In this document: positions 24,965-36,900 of the stretch, piece by piece
How the letters are laid out: each line of letters opens with the position of its first letter
Numbering within the stretch: the stretch's first letter is position 1
DNA from: Azadirachta indica
Taxonomy: Eukaryota > Streptophyta > Magnoliopsida > Sapindales > Meliaceae
NCBI GenBank assembly: GCA_022749755.1
Contig: CM040441.1
Location: 420,776-484,775 of the forward strand
Direction of reading: 5' to 3'
Length of the DNA stretch: 64,000 nt
Notes under the pieces: generated by a model
Seen by the model: the letters and a program-made list of their open reading frames with translations, nothing else
Database searches by the model: none
Told to the model about the DNA's origin: nothing
Program-made: the position numbers and the translations under genes

Positions 24965-27865
24965 TTACCCCTTGCAAATTGTCTTGGGATCTTGTTCCAC
25001 TTCCTCCTGATCAAGTCTCCGAATATTTTCAGTTGTTCCACTCATGTTGGCCTCACTTTGAAGTTTAGTATGCAATTTCATAATTTGAGTACATTCTTCT
25101 TCACCTGGTGACTGCATATTTACAGTAAAGGTGTTGGGTTGGGCGTCTTTAAGATGTGCATAGAGTGGACAAACCCCACACGACATTTCACCTTGAAATG
25201 TCTTTTGATTCCGTAATAATGATAGTCAAGTGAGAACTCAAATGAGACAGTTGTATGGTTGTCTCCATCAGGCTCAGGTACCCTAACATTCCAACAGGGA
25301 TCAAAACCAAGAACTTGAGTTTCACTTGAGATTTCAGGAGAAATCAATCGTTATAGGAGATTTAAAATGAATGTTGCAAGGAAAGTGCCTAAGATTTTTG
25401 CAGCCCTTCAAACATAAGAGACCAAGGTTTTTGAAATTTTGGATGTTAGAGGGAACTTGAGACAAGTTTATGCAATTCAAAAGATTTATTCTCTCAAGAT
25501 TTGGGGTTCCCAATGAGTCTCGAATCTTGGTGATATATTGGGAGTGGTAGAGGTTAATAGATCTTAACTTGGAAGCTTCCTGTAACAATATATATATATA
25601 TATATCAATTAATTTCACAACTAATATTAAAGAAAAAAAATATATGTTTTGGGTATTATAATTTACCTTTTTGTCTTCTCAGAGTTGTTGAACTTTTCTG
25701 TAAGGCAACCTAATTTCAATAAGATTCTTCGGAATAAAATTCATTGGCAATATTCTCAAAGGATATCCGTGCCAATGAAGATATGACAATTCATCAGGAA
25801 GGTATTCCAAACCATAGGGAAGATGTACTTTAAAGCTTATATTTGAAACATGAAAATACTTGGGCATAAAAAGTTTAAGCAATCTGAGATTAGACATATT
25901 TGCAAAGGCTCTAGAACCTAGATGTATGTCCTTTATTTTGACATATCCAAGAATATGCCTTCAATTGAATCAAACCCTTGACAAACAAAAGAAAAAAGAA
26001 GGTGAGTATAATATGTGTAAAAACTTCGATAAAATTACAAAGTTCTTAACTACTAAAAACTCAATTTGTAGGGTTTTAGTTTTTATCAAACATATATAAA
26101 AATAAAATAAAATAAGCTCTTGTGTAACTACACACTTGATTACGTTATTTCTTCTTAGCGCACAACAAACATCCTCATGATGCCACAACCTGCTACGTTG
26201 TCCCGGCTCCTTTTCACATTCTTGGCGAACAATTTCTCTACCCATTTCTTGCAACAAATCATACATTTGTAGCTTATTATCAAATATTGTTATAAGTGAC
26301 TTATCAGCAAGAACCTTAAGCCCGTAACGCACAAAGTATCGATCAGTAAGTATTGTTACCACGTCATTTTTATCATCCCCTTTGAAAAATCATGCAATGT
26401 TTAGAAATATATTCTTTTCTTCCCAAGTAAGCTCATCATAACTAATTTTTAACACATTATAAATATCATTGTCAGAAATCCGTTTTAGCTTTTCCAATGA
26501 ATTTTTCTATTCTTCTATGCTCTTTAGATAAAAGGAAGAACCCAATACTTTAAGAGCTAATGGATTGCCACCAACATAATATTTCACACTCTCTGATAGC
26601 TCTCGGAGATCCTGAGCACAATAACTATGTCTAAAGGCATAACTGCAAAAGAGCTTATTAGCTTCACGATAGTCTAATCTCTCAACCTCATAAATGTACT
26701 CTACTTTGCATCTATCAAGAACCTGTTTATCTCTAGTGGTTACAATACTTCTACTTCCAGGACCAAATCTATCAAGTCTGCCAACTAAATAATCTAATTG
26801 TTCCAATTTACTCACATCATCAAGAATGGTAAAAATCTTCATCCGATGGAGCCTTTCTTTAATATATCTAGGAAGACTAGGACTCCTTATTTTGATATCT
26901 TATTCCAATATTTCGAAAAGAACTTGTGCTCATAGGTTTACTAATCCACCCCTTTCTGATTCTTCTCTAACATTTGCCATGAAGCTCTTACCTTGGAATT
27001 CATTACAAATTTGGTTGAAAATAGCACCAACAATGGTTGTTTTACCTATACCACCCATGGTCCAAATTCCTATAATTCGAACATCCTGTAACCCCATGCA
27101 TAGTAATGGTTTAATCAGTTCTATTTGAGAATGCAGGCCAATTAAACTTTCAAAATCATTGAAACTGACATATCTTCCAATTTCTTCAAAACATTTTTGA
27201 CAATTTCTTCTACAAGTTCTGCCTCAGGCTTAATAAATAAGAAAATGAATACGAAAACGTCTAATAAGAAGGCAAATAAAAACAAATTATTCAATATGAT
27301 TATATTTTTAAATAAGTTTGCTTAATCAATTTTTGAATATCGATAAGGAGTAATCACAAGAAAGAGTTGAAGATTACCTTATTTTCATCGAATACCAACC
27401 GGATAGATTGGATGCTTCAACCACCGCAGCCCTCCACTTCTGTTCTTTTTCTGGCATTTCCTTGAAATGTTTCTCAATCCCAACAAAAGCATCCCCAGAA
27501 CTTCTTGTCCACTTTCTCACATCGGATGGATCAACATGGTAGAAAACAGGGATCACCATTTGGCCATTTATTTTCTTGCATTCAAGAATCTTGACAAATT
27601 CATCCAAACACCGCCTTGAAGAAGCATAGTTTTTTGAGAAAATAACTATTGAAATCTTTGATCTTTCTATTGCATTCAAAAGCGCAGGTGAAATTTCATC
27701 TCCTCTCTCTAGTTCTTCATCAATGAATACTCCTATTCTTTTTCGATGCAAAGCAGCAGCAAGATAGCCGGTAAAGTTATCACGGGTATCCTATCCTCTA
27801 AAACTGAGGAAGACTTCATATTTGCATTGAGTAACGAGGCAAGAAGATGATAAAGACGAAGCCAT
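24965..27865 (-). pseudogene. TNL pseudogene, unit B
   Basis: A TNL pseudogene in five-exon layout. The TIR exon starts at ATG 27865 and ends at a GT donor near 27387; its signature reads FRG*DTRDNF, a stop replacing Glu. The NADase-type CLDEF Glu remains, but the preceding W is R. The NB-ARC exon (about 27232-26130) keeps all motifs in order: GIWTMGGIGKTT, KIFTILDDV, SRSIVTTRDKQVL, GGNPLALKVLG, NIFLNIA*FF and LQMYDLLQEMG (H of MHD replaced by Y). It has several stops and frameshifts. The first LRR exon (25980-25670) has lost one A in DMSK. In the main LRR exon (25590 onward), sequence jumps from HFKSPITIDFS straight into the C-JID end (LGFDPCWNVRVPEPDG), so about 1.4 kb of LRR, intron and C-JID is deleted. 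The tail ends TICKG. Clearly dead. Confidence 0.9.
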
Positions 27866-28699
27866 GAACAAGATTTTTCAGATTTTTTTGACAGAAACTG
27901 AGATTTTGGCAGTATATGTAAGAATAGGAACATACATATATAGATATATATTTGTGGGTGTGAACTGTATTTATTTGGTGCTTAGAGCTTTCATCTCAGC
28001 TGAGTTCTCTGCCCAGTAAGTTGAAGTCAAGTCAAGAACTTTAAAACCATGAAAAAGACAACATAATGTGAACACAACATGAACAGGCAGGCAACAAAAT
28101 AAAAACAGGATGCTTGCGAAAGAATAAGACAACTAAATAGTTGAACTAACATTCAATATGTCTTCAAATGCATGATATAGAAGACCAGGTGTCTATATCA
28201 CTCTATAAACATCATTCAGCTACTTATTCACAAACTAGCAGTTGTTGTGTGCAGTCTTCCACACCATTTTCTTCTTGATATTCTAGTCCTATAACTGAGT
28301 AAACAGGGCATTTTGTGTTTCCAAAGTGATTGAAGTATTAATAATTTAATAGTAGGCCAGCAGTATCTGTACTCCAGCCCCCAAAAATAAATTCATAAAA
28401 AAGAAACTCCGTATGTGAAACAGTCTAATATTAAATAGAAATGCAATCAATTCAGAGGTTTACTCAATTCATTTTCTATAAACCTGGAATTAGATTGAGG
28501 ATTAACTCATACAGAAACTAAGTGAATAGTACATGCCAACTTTTATTTTTCAGCAAGCAGCCAAAACAAAACGACAATATTCACACACAACAACATAAAC
28601 AGACAGATGGAAATCCAACACAACAATTAAGTGAGACTCACATACAACGAGCAAAGACCATAAGAAATTGATTGAAGTCCAACAAGATGAGCAATAATC
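27866..28699. other. 5' flank of TNL unit B and 3' flank of unit C
   Basis: AT-rich ATATATAG runs at 27930-27955 could be the TATA region of unit B. The rest shows no gene, only scattered resemblance to TNL flanks. Confidence 0.4.
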
Positions 28700-29620
28700 C
28701 ACCTCTCTTATCAAAATTTTGAAGAAAGAAGGGAACTTTATTGTCAAGTAGTGAGAATTGGCTCTCTGCAAATTCTCTTCGGATTTATGTTTGCCACTTC
28801 CATTAGTGCATTCTTCTTCACTGCTGGAAGGAAAACTTCTAAGGAAAAATATTGTTTTGGTTCTCAGTTGGAGAGCGCTATACTGGACCCTGGATGCAAC
28901 CCACAATATTCTGCCTTGAAATTTATTTTGTTATTTGGGTTAACATTGCAAGGGTTGAAATCATAGCAGCTGAGGCAGTTTTATGGTTACCCTTAAACTG
29001 ACTAATATAAACAATGGGATCAAATCCAAGAAAACATGATTCCAGTTAGTGAACATGTCCTCAGCCCAGTGGCACCAGACAACCTTCAAACAGCTAAACT
29101 AACATTTTCCTCCTAAATCATATCTACAACAGAATCCAATATATATCGGAGCAACAAGAATCAGAAACTTCCTTGAATACAATAACTACAAAAAGAGCAA
29201 ATCATTATAATACTATATATTCCATTTTCTTCCTTAAATGCAATAACTACACAGTGAGCAAATGAATATAATACCAAATGTTCCATTTTCTTCAAGATTT
29301 CTGTGAAACACTCAAGTTTTGAGCAGTTATCAAGATAAATTTCATGAAAAAAGATTCCAATTTACAGATGCTAGTCGAAAGGCTCTTAAGACTTTTCAAG
29401 CTTAGCTAGCACTTAATTGATGAAGGAACTTCTTTTATTGTTGTCCCACATAAATCTAGCACTTTTATGGTCCAGGAGATCTGCAGGAACTTTGTGAGAT
29501 AAATGCACGATAAGAATTTAATAGATAAAAGAGATCAAAAATAGATGTTGCTTGGAAAGCACCTAAGACTTTTGCAGCTCTTGAAACACAAAGATAAGAG
29601 TTGTTGAAATTATGTGAAGT
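28700..29620 (-). pseudogene. TNL relic, unit C: LRR and C-JID fragments
   Basis: Minus-strand fragments of a TNL 3' half. 29290-29620 matches the early LRR exon of the 33970-38218 gene (the antisense of its 35220-35560 segment, including the CGTAIEEVPSSIE-like block). 28940-29060 matches the C-JID (NHVFLGFDPI). 28745-28830 matches the charged tail (SSEEECTNGSGKHKSEE). Stops occur in every frame and most LRRs are lost. TIR and NB-ARC are absent. DNA at 29750-29870 resembles the upstream region of the 38218 start (38290-38400), so the unit was once complete. Confidence 0.7.
29171..29293. repeat. Two-copy tandem repeat, period 61
   Basis: CCTTGAATACAATAACTACA...CCATTTTCTTC is followed immediately by a diverged second copy beginning CCTTAAATGCAATAACTACA. 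It sits at the edge of the LRR fragment of TNL unit C. Confidence 0.7.
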
Positions 29621-32600
29621 AAATATAGATGTGGGTGGAGCTTTGTCATCAGAATCTAGACATTTTCTACCATTTCCTGAAGAGAAACTCGAATCCCACG
29701 TTAAATCAAATTTTCACAGCAAGCCAAAGTCAAGTCGAACACATTACAAGACAGCCCCAACGAAGAAACCATAAAATCCTCTTGTTTTCTAAACCCACTT
29801 TAGCTATTGAGTCATGTTCTCAAACACACAGACGACAATCTTCATAACCGCCACCACCTGTTTGCCCCCAGCTAATATATCAAAGAAAATTCAAAAGCTA
29901 ACTGAAAACCTCGGCAGCTTTGCTTATTTGGCTGCGATGCAAAAGCCCACAAATTCACCTTTGGCAATACAAACCCATGCATTATAAGAATTAAAAGAAA
30001 CCGCCGATTAAAGTTAAGCAAGCAACAAACCATAAAAAAGAAAAAGTGTGACATTCACAACACATACCGGAAAACATTAAACAAGCTTGTTTCCCGGTCT
30101 ACGAGGCAAAGGGTAATCAAACTTTGGGGCAAGCTTTCCAAGAAGCAGAAGAATAGAAGATCAGGGTCCACAGTCTTTGCCTAGTTAGATGCCATAATCA
30201 TGCCTGCTGGAAATAAATATTGTCACGGAGCCTTTAAGCGAACCATAAAATTCTCACTTTTCTTTCTCGAAGACCCGACGCAATCGAGAATTTCATATTA
30301 AGTACCGTGGTTTGTGTCTCAGTATTCCTCTACTGTATGACGAAGTTCAATATTCAAAACAATCCCTGCATATAAGATTATCAGGACAATTAATCCAATA
30401 TAGTGAATCATTAAATTTCAACCCAAAGGCCCAATAAAAAAATCCAAGGCCAGATTAAGTTCAAGTTCCAGTTCCACTGTATTCACACAGTATGTGAGCT
30501 GTTCATAGCTCAGAGTCTCCTCTCCAATCTGCAGTTCGAGATGAGGACTAACTCCGATTTTTGAGGCCATTAGAATGTTATGCGGCAAGCCAAGGAAACC
30601 CTTTTCAGCGTAGAGCTTTTGAGTTGCCAGTTTATTGTGTTATTGAGCACGCAAGAATCAACAGAGCTTAGAATACTTGCAGGAAATCAATATGAACGTT
30701 TTGTGTTTGAATTGCCAATTGAATTATGCAAGTGAGTCTTACCTGAAGCTTATTACACTGAAGATTACATATTAAGAAGCTGAACAAAGTGCTTGCAAAA
30801 TTGCAGTTGATCTATTATGTTACATCAACGTTGAAAAGAATGTTCAAGTTTACAATGATCACAAAAGCAGGATGCTGCGTTTAGATACCTCTTACAACAA
30901 TTACTTAAACATATCATTGTCCCAGATCATGAACTTTTCTGTTTCCACGGAAAATTTTATCAATGATATATGGAGCATTTCTTTACATTTAATTTTCACG
31001 AATGCAGCTAGTCTGTCTAGGAAATCCTTCATGAAATCCGTTGTGTAGCATTTCTTAAAACTCGCGGATTCGGACTTTAGATGAAATCTCTTGATTGGCA
31101 CATTTTCAGCTCCATCTGCGTATTCGTAACTGCTGGCCTGGATGCGACCATTTAGCTTCTTGCTTCCCGTTTTGTTTCATTCTCACACTGATGAAAATGC
31201 CTATTACTGTTTCTTGTTTTTCTGCACAACTATGATAACATGCACAATTTCCAGATTCTAAGCACCTGATGTGATCTGAGCTCCACTATTACAAATATTT
31301 GTCAGAATGGGTTCTGGATTATGGTTAACAATGTTAAACACTGGCCACAATGGTATAACTTATTTTTACAAAGAGTATAAATGACAGACGTTACAAGCGT
31401 ATGAAAACTACCAGAAGAAAGACATAAAAATCTGCTTTGAAAAGGCTCTAAGCTGAGATAACTTTGTCTCCATGATATTACAACACTTTCTTGCAGTAGG
31501 GAGTTCAATCTGAAAACTGGCAAAAACTTTGATAAATATAAAATATCCACCTAAAATTAATCAAGAAATTGTAAATAAGGATAGCTTTGAAATTGTCAAC
31601 AAAATTGAACAGAGGGTTCCTTATAGTAGAGTAGGGAAATCTCGCTTGTGCATAGAATTACGCTAAAAAAATAAAATAAATTACTATTAAATTAATGTTC
31701 TTCCCTTGAGTGCTTTGAATAACAGATCAAGTTAAGCAAACTTCTACAGTAAAGGCATATATAGTCGACCAAATAGCTCAAAGATGGCTTTGATTCAAGC
31801 TATAACCGTTATCTCATCTTCGAATGGAATGATGGCAGTTTCAAGTTAAGAAGCAATCCACAGAAACTGATAGTGCAGCAGTAAAAACTTAAATTTAAAA
31901 TTAATGGGTAAAACAAAATTATTGTTATTAAATAATAATGGATACTTCTAAAAGTTATTTAAAAAAAAAAACTGTTATCAAAATGGCAACAAAATACTTC
32001 AATGAGGAAATCTTAGTTAACTTAGCTTATGGTCTCATCAAATTGTCTAGCCTTGAAGGATTATTCTAGCTTCCTGTTGAATTTTGCATGGCACAGCAGA
32101 AGATGGTCTAAATGTTCCTGAATGAACCTTTTTATAATTTTGCAAACAACATTCCGTAGGGAAACAGAGTGATATTCCCCATTTACAACTGTCCTAGCCA
32201 ATTCTTTTTTATATGTTTTTATTTCTTTGAGTTAAAAGATTAATTTTTCTTTTACCAGCTTATATCCAAGGAATCAGAGGATTGAAACATAATAAGGAGT
32301 CAGGACAAAACAACATTCACACGTAAAAGTTCAATACAAACACATATAAAATTCAAATTAATTTAATGGAATTAGGAAATTACTAAAGGCTAATACATCT
32401 GTAACTCTCAATTGATTCCATCATAGTTTTAGCCAAAACAGAACATATTCATCAAGGTAAAGTGCGAAAACTAAATTATTAAGTCACCAAAAAATTAATG
32501 AAATGGGAATTTTTGCAGTGAGGAGCTAAGTTTAGAATGTGGTCATAAGCCAATCAATGTAAAGAATTATCTAAGAATCATCGAAGGAAATGTTAAGGGA

Positions 32601-33039
32601 GAATAGTAAGGAGAAAAGGAAAGGAAATAAAAGATATCTTTAGTCTTATGCTAACCTTAGACCATTAGTCATCACTTTGTCCAAGTTGGAATTGGTGCTG
32701 GAACGGAGAAATCTTGCATCTGCCAAAACTTCATTTCTTTGAAATAAATTGTGTTAATAAAGAATAAACATCATTGCATCGTATGCTTTACATAAAAAGC
32801 TGAACTTCCCTTCTTCGCCTCCACTAATCAAATGTCATTTTCCAATGTGATATTGGACCTAGAATGAACAAAAAAGAGGACAGAACTGAATTTCAGAGTT
32901 TGAAGCAATTAATTAGATTAAAAAATCATCAAGATGAAGAAAAAGAAATTGACTAGAACGTTGGACATACCTAAGAAAAGTTAGAAAGCCACCTCTCTTA
33001 TGAAATATTAGGTAACAAAAGCAACTTTCTTGTTAAGTT
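29621..33039. other. Intergenic DNA between TNL units C and D
   Basis: 29750-29870 looks like an old TNL 5' flank (GAGTCATGTTCTCAAACAC, then CCGCCACCACCTGTTTG). 30902-31155 (minus) holds an open frame (part SASFKKCYTTDF, then FLDRLAAFVKIKCKEM) without a domain I recognise; it reads like a terminal exon but has a stop just upstream. 32340-32900 is the 3' flank of TNL unit D, matching 24390-24790. The rest shows nothing. Confidence 0.45.
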
Positions 33040-33440
33040 GCATTGAACTTCTCTCTGCATATTGGTTCCACTTCCTCATTGTCAGATCTGCTAATCCTGC
33101 TGGTTGTTCCAGTAGTGCTGGGCTTACCATAAAATTCATATGCAATTTTCTAATTTCAGTGCATTCTTCTGCACCTGGTGGCAGCATATTTTCATGAATT
33201 CATGTCCAAACAGATAGGAAGCTTCTGTTAACACAGCTCTCCAGCACTGAACCTTTTCTGGCATCTCCTTGAAACCATTTTCATGCTCAGTGAACATGTC
33301 TCTAAAACTTCTAATCTGCATATAGCTTCATCGACGAATCAACATAGTAGAAACCATTACAATTTGGCCTTTCATCTTCTTGCATTCACGAATCTTGATA
33401 AGTTCAGTCAGGAACCTCTTTCCTTTCCTTTTTTCACACG
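33040..33440 (-). pseudogene. TNL relic, unit D: TIR end joined to C-terminal tail
   Basis: A minus-strand TNL reduced to its two ends. About 33440-33185 encodes the C-terminal half of a TIR (FLTELIKIRECKKMKGQIV, a damaged region, then RSFRDMFTEHENGFKEMPEK and ASYLFGHEFMKI). It passes directly into the charged tail found after the C-JID (PPGAEECTEIRKLHM, about 33180-33130; then an end near 33050). The NB-ARC, all LRRs and the C-JID core, over 3 kb in a complete unit, are deleted. Frameshifts and stops occur in the TIR part. It lies directly downstream of unit E in the same orientation, with its own conserved 3' flank. Confidence 0.78.
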
Positions 33441-33969
33441 CAAGAATTTTCTTGAGGGTAAATGTGAGAGGGGTACTAAACCAACAGGGCACAGAAATAG
33501 TGCTTTTGCAAAGAATTGCACTATCTGTGAAATAAATTCATGTTAAACAAAAATCAATGTTCTTGCTCTGTATGCTTCCTATACCAAACAAGAAGGAACA
33601 GTATTCACTGTGAATGAAAGTGTAGTTAATGAAAGAGCTGAAAAACTTCACTTTTAGGCTGGGAACTGAATATGGCAAGGACAGCCTTCCCATTTATAGC
33701 AAGAATTTTAATTAATCAATAGGTATAAGGATACACTAAATTAGATAGAAGGGTGAATAAACTGGCAAGGTCACATACAGAATAAAAGCACAAATTCTAA
33801 GTGAATATAATCAAAGCACGCAACGGTGCTAAAAGTAAAGCTTAATCTGTTGCGTCCAGTTTGTTATTGTTAAAGAGCATCAATTTGTGTTCAGCAAATT
33901 CTCCTAGGAATTGGTTCAACTTCCTCCTCATAATTTCTGCCTCTTGCAATGCTAGCCTCATCAGGATTG
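33441..33969 (-). other. 3' region of TNL unit E
   Basis: Minus-strand DNA just after the stop of unit E still encodes, in another frame, the expected TNL C-terminus (RNYEEEVEPIPRRIC then TGA at 33891-33893). The rest is 3' flank; 33515-33560 (CTGTGAAATAAATTCATGTT) matches 21545-21570 and 32740-32760. Confidence 0.55.
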
Positions 33970-36900
33970 TTAACTTTCTGATTCTGTCTCACTAGGATTT
34001 GCATATAGTGGACACACCCCACAACATTTCACCGTGCAATTGTAGTTTCGTGGGTAAAGGAAGAACTTAAATGAGGCAACAGTATGGTGGCCACCATTTG
34101 GTAGCCTAACATCCAAGTAAGGATCAAATCCAAGTAAGAGATGGTCTGAGTCAATTCTAAGTTCCTCCGCATCGCGGCAAAAGCCACCCATTAAGAAGCC
34201 AAGCCAACAACTATATTTGGTTTCAGAGAAACTCTCACTTCCAAAATAGTACCTACACTCAACTCCAAAATTGGTAGGAGCCTTAAAACCTTCCACAACT
34301 TCAACAACAACACAAATAGCAAATCCCTTGAACCTTATATTACACCAATGCCGTGGGAGTTGAATCGTTATTGAAGATTTTGAACTTTGATAGCTGAAAC
34401 AGTTAGGAATTCGATTTCCAGGTAAACAAATGCTGATTCCAGGAGGTGCACTCAATTTCTGTAATATGAAAATCATTATCTTTCTATTAGACCTGGGAAA
34501 CAGTGGGAAAAGAAAGAGAAAGGCAGAGGAAAGCAAAAGAAAGAGAGTTACCCTTTCATAGAAGAGTCTCAGTGATGCAGTTGCCATATTCTGTATTCTT
34601 AGCAGCGAATCTGCCAAAATGTTGTTGCATGCTTTTTTACTCAGTTTCAGGCAGTTAGTAAACATGAACCTGACAATGTTTCCAATCCCAGTCCGTGAAA
34701 ACCCAATGCAGCGTTTGGATACTGCTTCCAGTTCAGATGCATCCAATTCATCAAGACATGAAGAAAGCTCTGGCATAAATTGGAGCTGCCTGCAATTCAT
34801 TACTTCTAAATAATTTAGACTGAGCACCGGAAGCTCTGGTAATGATTGAAGCATATGGCAATGGCTTAACATAAGGTATTTCAACAGAGAAAGTTGCTTT
34901 ATACTTGTGGGTAAACTCTCAAAATTGTTTCCCCTTAAATCTAAAGATCGCAATTTGAATAGACAGCCAATATCTGGTGGAATGTTTATTATCTTACGAT
35001 AACTTAAGTTTAGCCGTGTCAAAGAAGATAAACCTGGTAAAGGAGGCAATGCCAGACCTCTACATCTCACATTAAACTGGTTCTTTGACAAGTTATCAAG
35101 CATAAAGCCATTTGACAAGCCCAAAATTCTTTGCCCTTCAATATGATCACTTGAAGATGGTAGCACATCAATTGTTGTCAAAGCCAAAGAAATATATTCT
35201 AAACATTCCATTTTCTCAGAGATTTCTGGGAAACTCTCTAGTCCCCAGCAGTTATCAAGGTTTACCCAGTGAAGAGATTTCAACTTACAAATGCTAGTTG
35301 GGAGACTCTTGAGCTTTGTACAATACCCCATATTTAAAGCAACAAGCTCAGTTAAGCATTCAATTGATGAGGGAACTTCTTCTATTGCTGTCCCGCATAA
35401 ATGTAACTCCTTTACATTTCCTGAAATCTGTGGAAACTCTGTGAGATTAACACAGTTGGAGAAGTCAAGAATTATAGAAGACCCAAAATGAATGTCATTT
35501 GGAAAGCGTCTAAAACTTTTGCAGCCCTGCAAATCCAAGATACTCAGCTTGCTGAAATTTTGGATGGATGATGGAATGCACTGCAAGTTTGTGCAACTCC
35601 AAAGATTTATTCTCTCAAGATTTGGGGTCTCTAAGGGGCCTGGGATCCTCAAAAAGTTTCGAGAGTGATGAAGATCTATCAACTTTAACTTGAAAGCTTC
35701 CTGCAATAAAAAAGGAAATTACTGGAACAAATTAGTATCAGTATATTTCACAATTTATATTTATAGAAACAAAATTATGTATTTAGAGATTACACTTTTA
35801 CCTTTTCTCCCATCCAAAGTTTTTCAACTTCACTGTAAGGCAGGCTAAGTACAATAAGGTTTTCTGGACTAAAATTTGACGGTAATGTCTTCAAAGGATA
35901 TCCATGCCAGTGAAAATATCTCAATTCATCAGTAAGATATTCTAGACCCTGGGGAAGATGCACTTTAGAGACCCTATTTGAAATGTCAGAAAACTCAGGC
36001 ACATAGAATTTAAGCAATCGAATATTAGACATATTCATGAATGCTTTAGAACTAAGATTTATGTCTCTTATTTTGGACATATCAAGAAAAATGCCTTCAA
36101 TTGAATCAGTTCCCTGGTAAACAAAAGCAAAGATTAAGTTAGCATAAAATGCACAAAAGTTTTCATAAAACTCATAAAGATATTTTTAGTTGTAGATGAA
36201 GCTTGCATTGATTGATATTCTTTATTCAACAACATAAAAAGTAATAAAACAGGAAAATCAAAACTTTAAGAGTCTTACCTTATTTTTCTTCAGCACATGA
36301 CACACATCCTCATAATGCCACAACCTACTACGTTTGCCTGGCTCTTTGTAAGATTCCTGGCGAACAATTTCTTGACCCATTTCTTGCAATAAATCATGCA
36401 TTTGCAACTTATTTCCTGATACTGTTATGAGTGACTTATCGATAAGGACATTCAATCCATAATGCACTAAATAACTGTCACTAAGTATTGTTGTCACATG
36501 ATTTCTATCTTCTCCTTTGAAGAAACATGCAATATCTAGAAAAATATTCTTCTCTTCCCAATTTAGTTCACTATAACTAATTTTCAACACATCATAAATA
36601 TCAGGGCCAGAAATCTGTTTTAAATTATTCAAGGCATTGTCCCAATCTTGTTTGGTTTTTCGATAAAGTGAGGAACCCAACACTTTAAGAGCTAATGGAT
36701 TGCCTTCGGCATATTTTACAACCATTTTTGAGAGCATCATAAGATCTTGAGGGCAATGATTTTTTCTAAAGGCATAATTACAAAAGAGCTCAAGTGCCTC
36801 ATCGTGGTTTAATCCCTTGACCTCATAAATGCAATCCACTCCAAATTTATCAAGCACTTGTTTATCTCTAGTGGTTATGATGATTCTACTTCCTGATCCA

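Noticed and set aside
34490..34552. Continuous reading of LRR and C-JID exons of unit E as one frame
   Set aside because: The bridging peptide (LFLLLSSAFLFLFPLF) is intron translation. A GT donor at 34551 and an AG before 34458 give the conserved junction seen in the plus-strand TNL.
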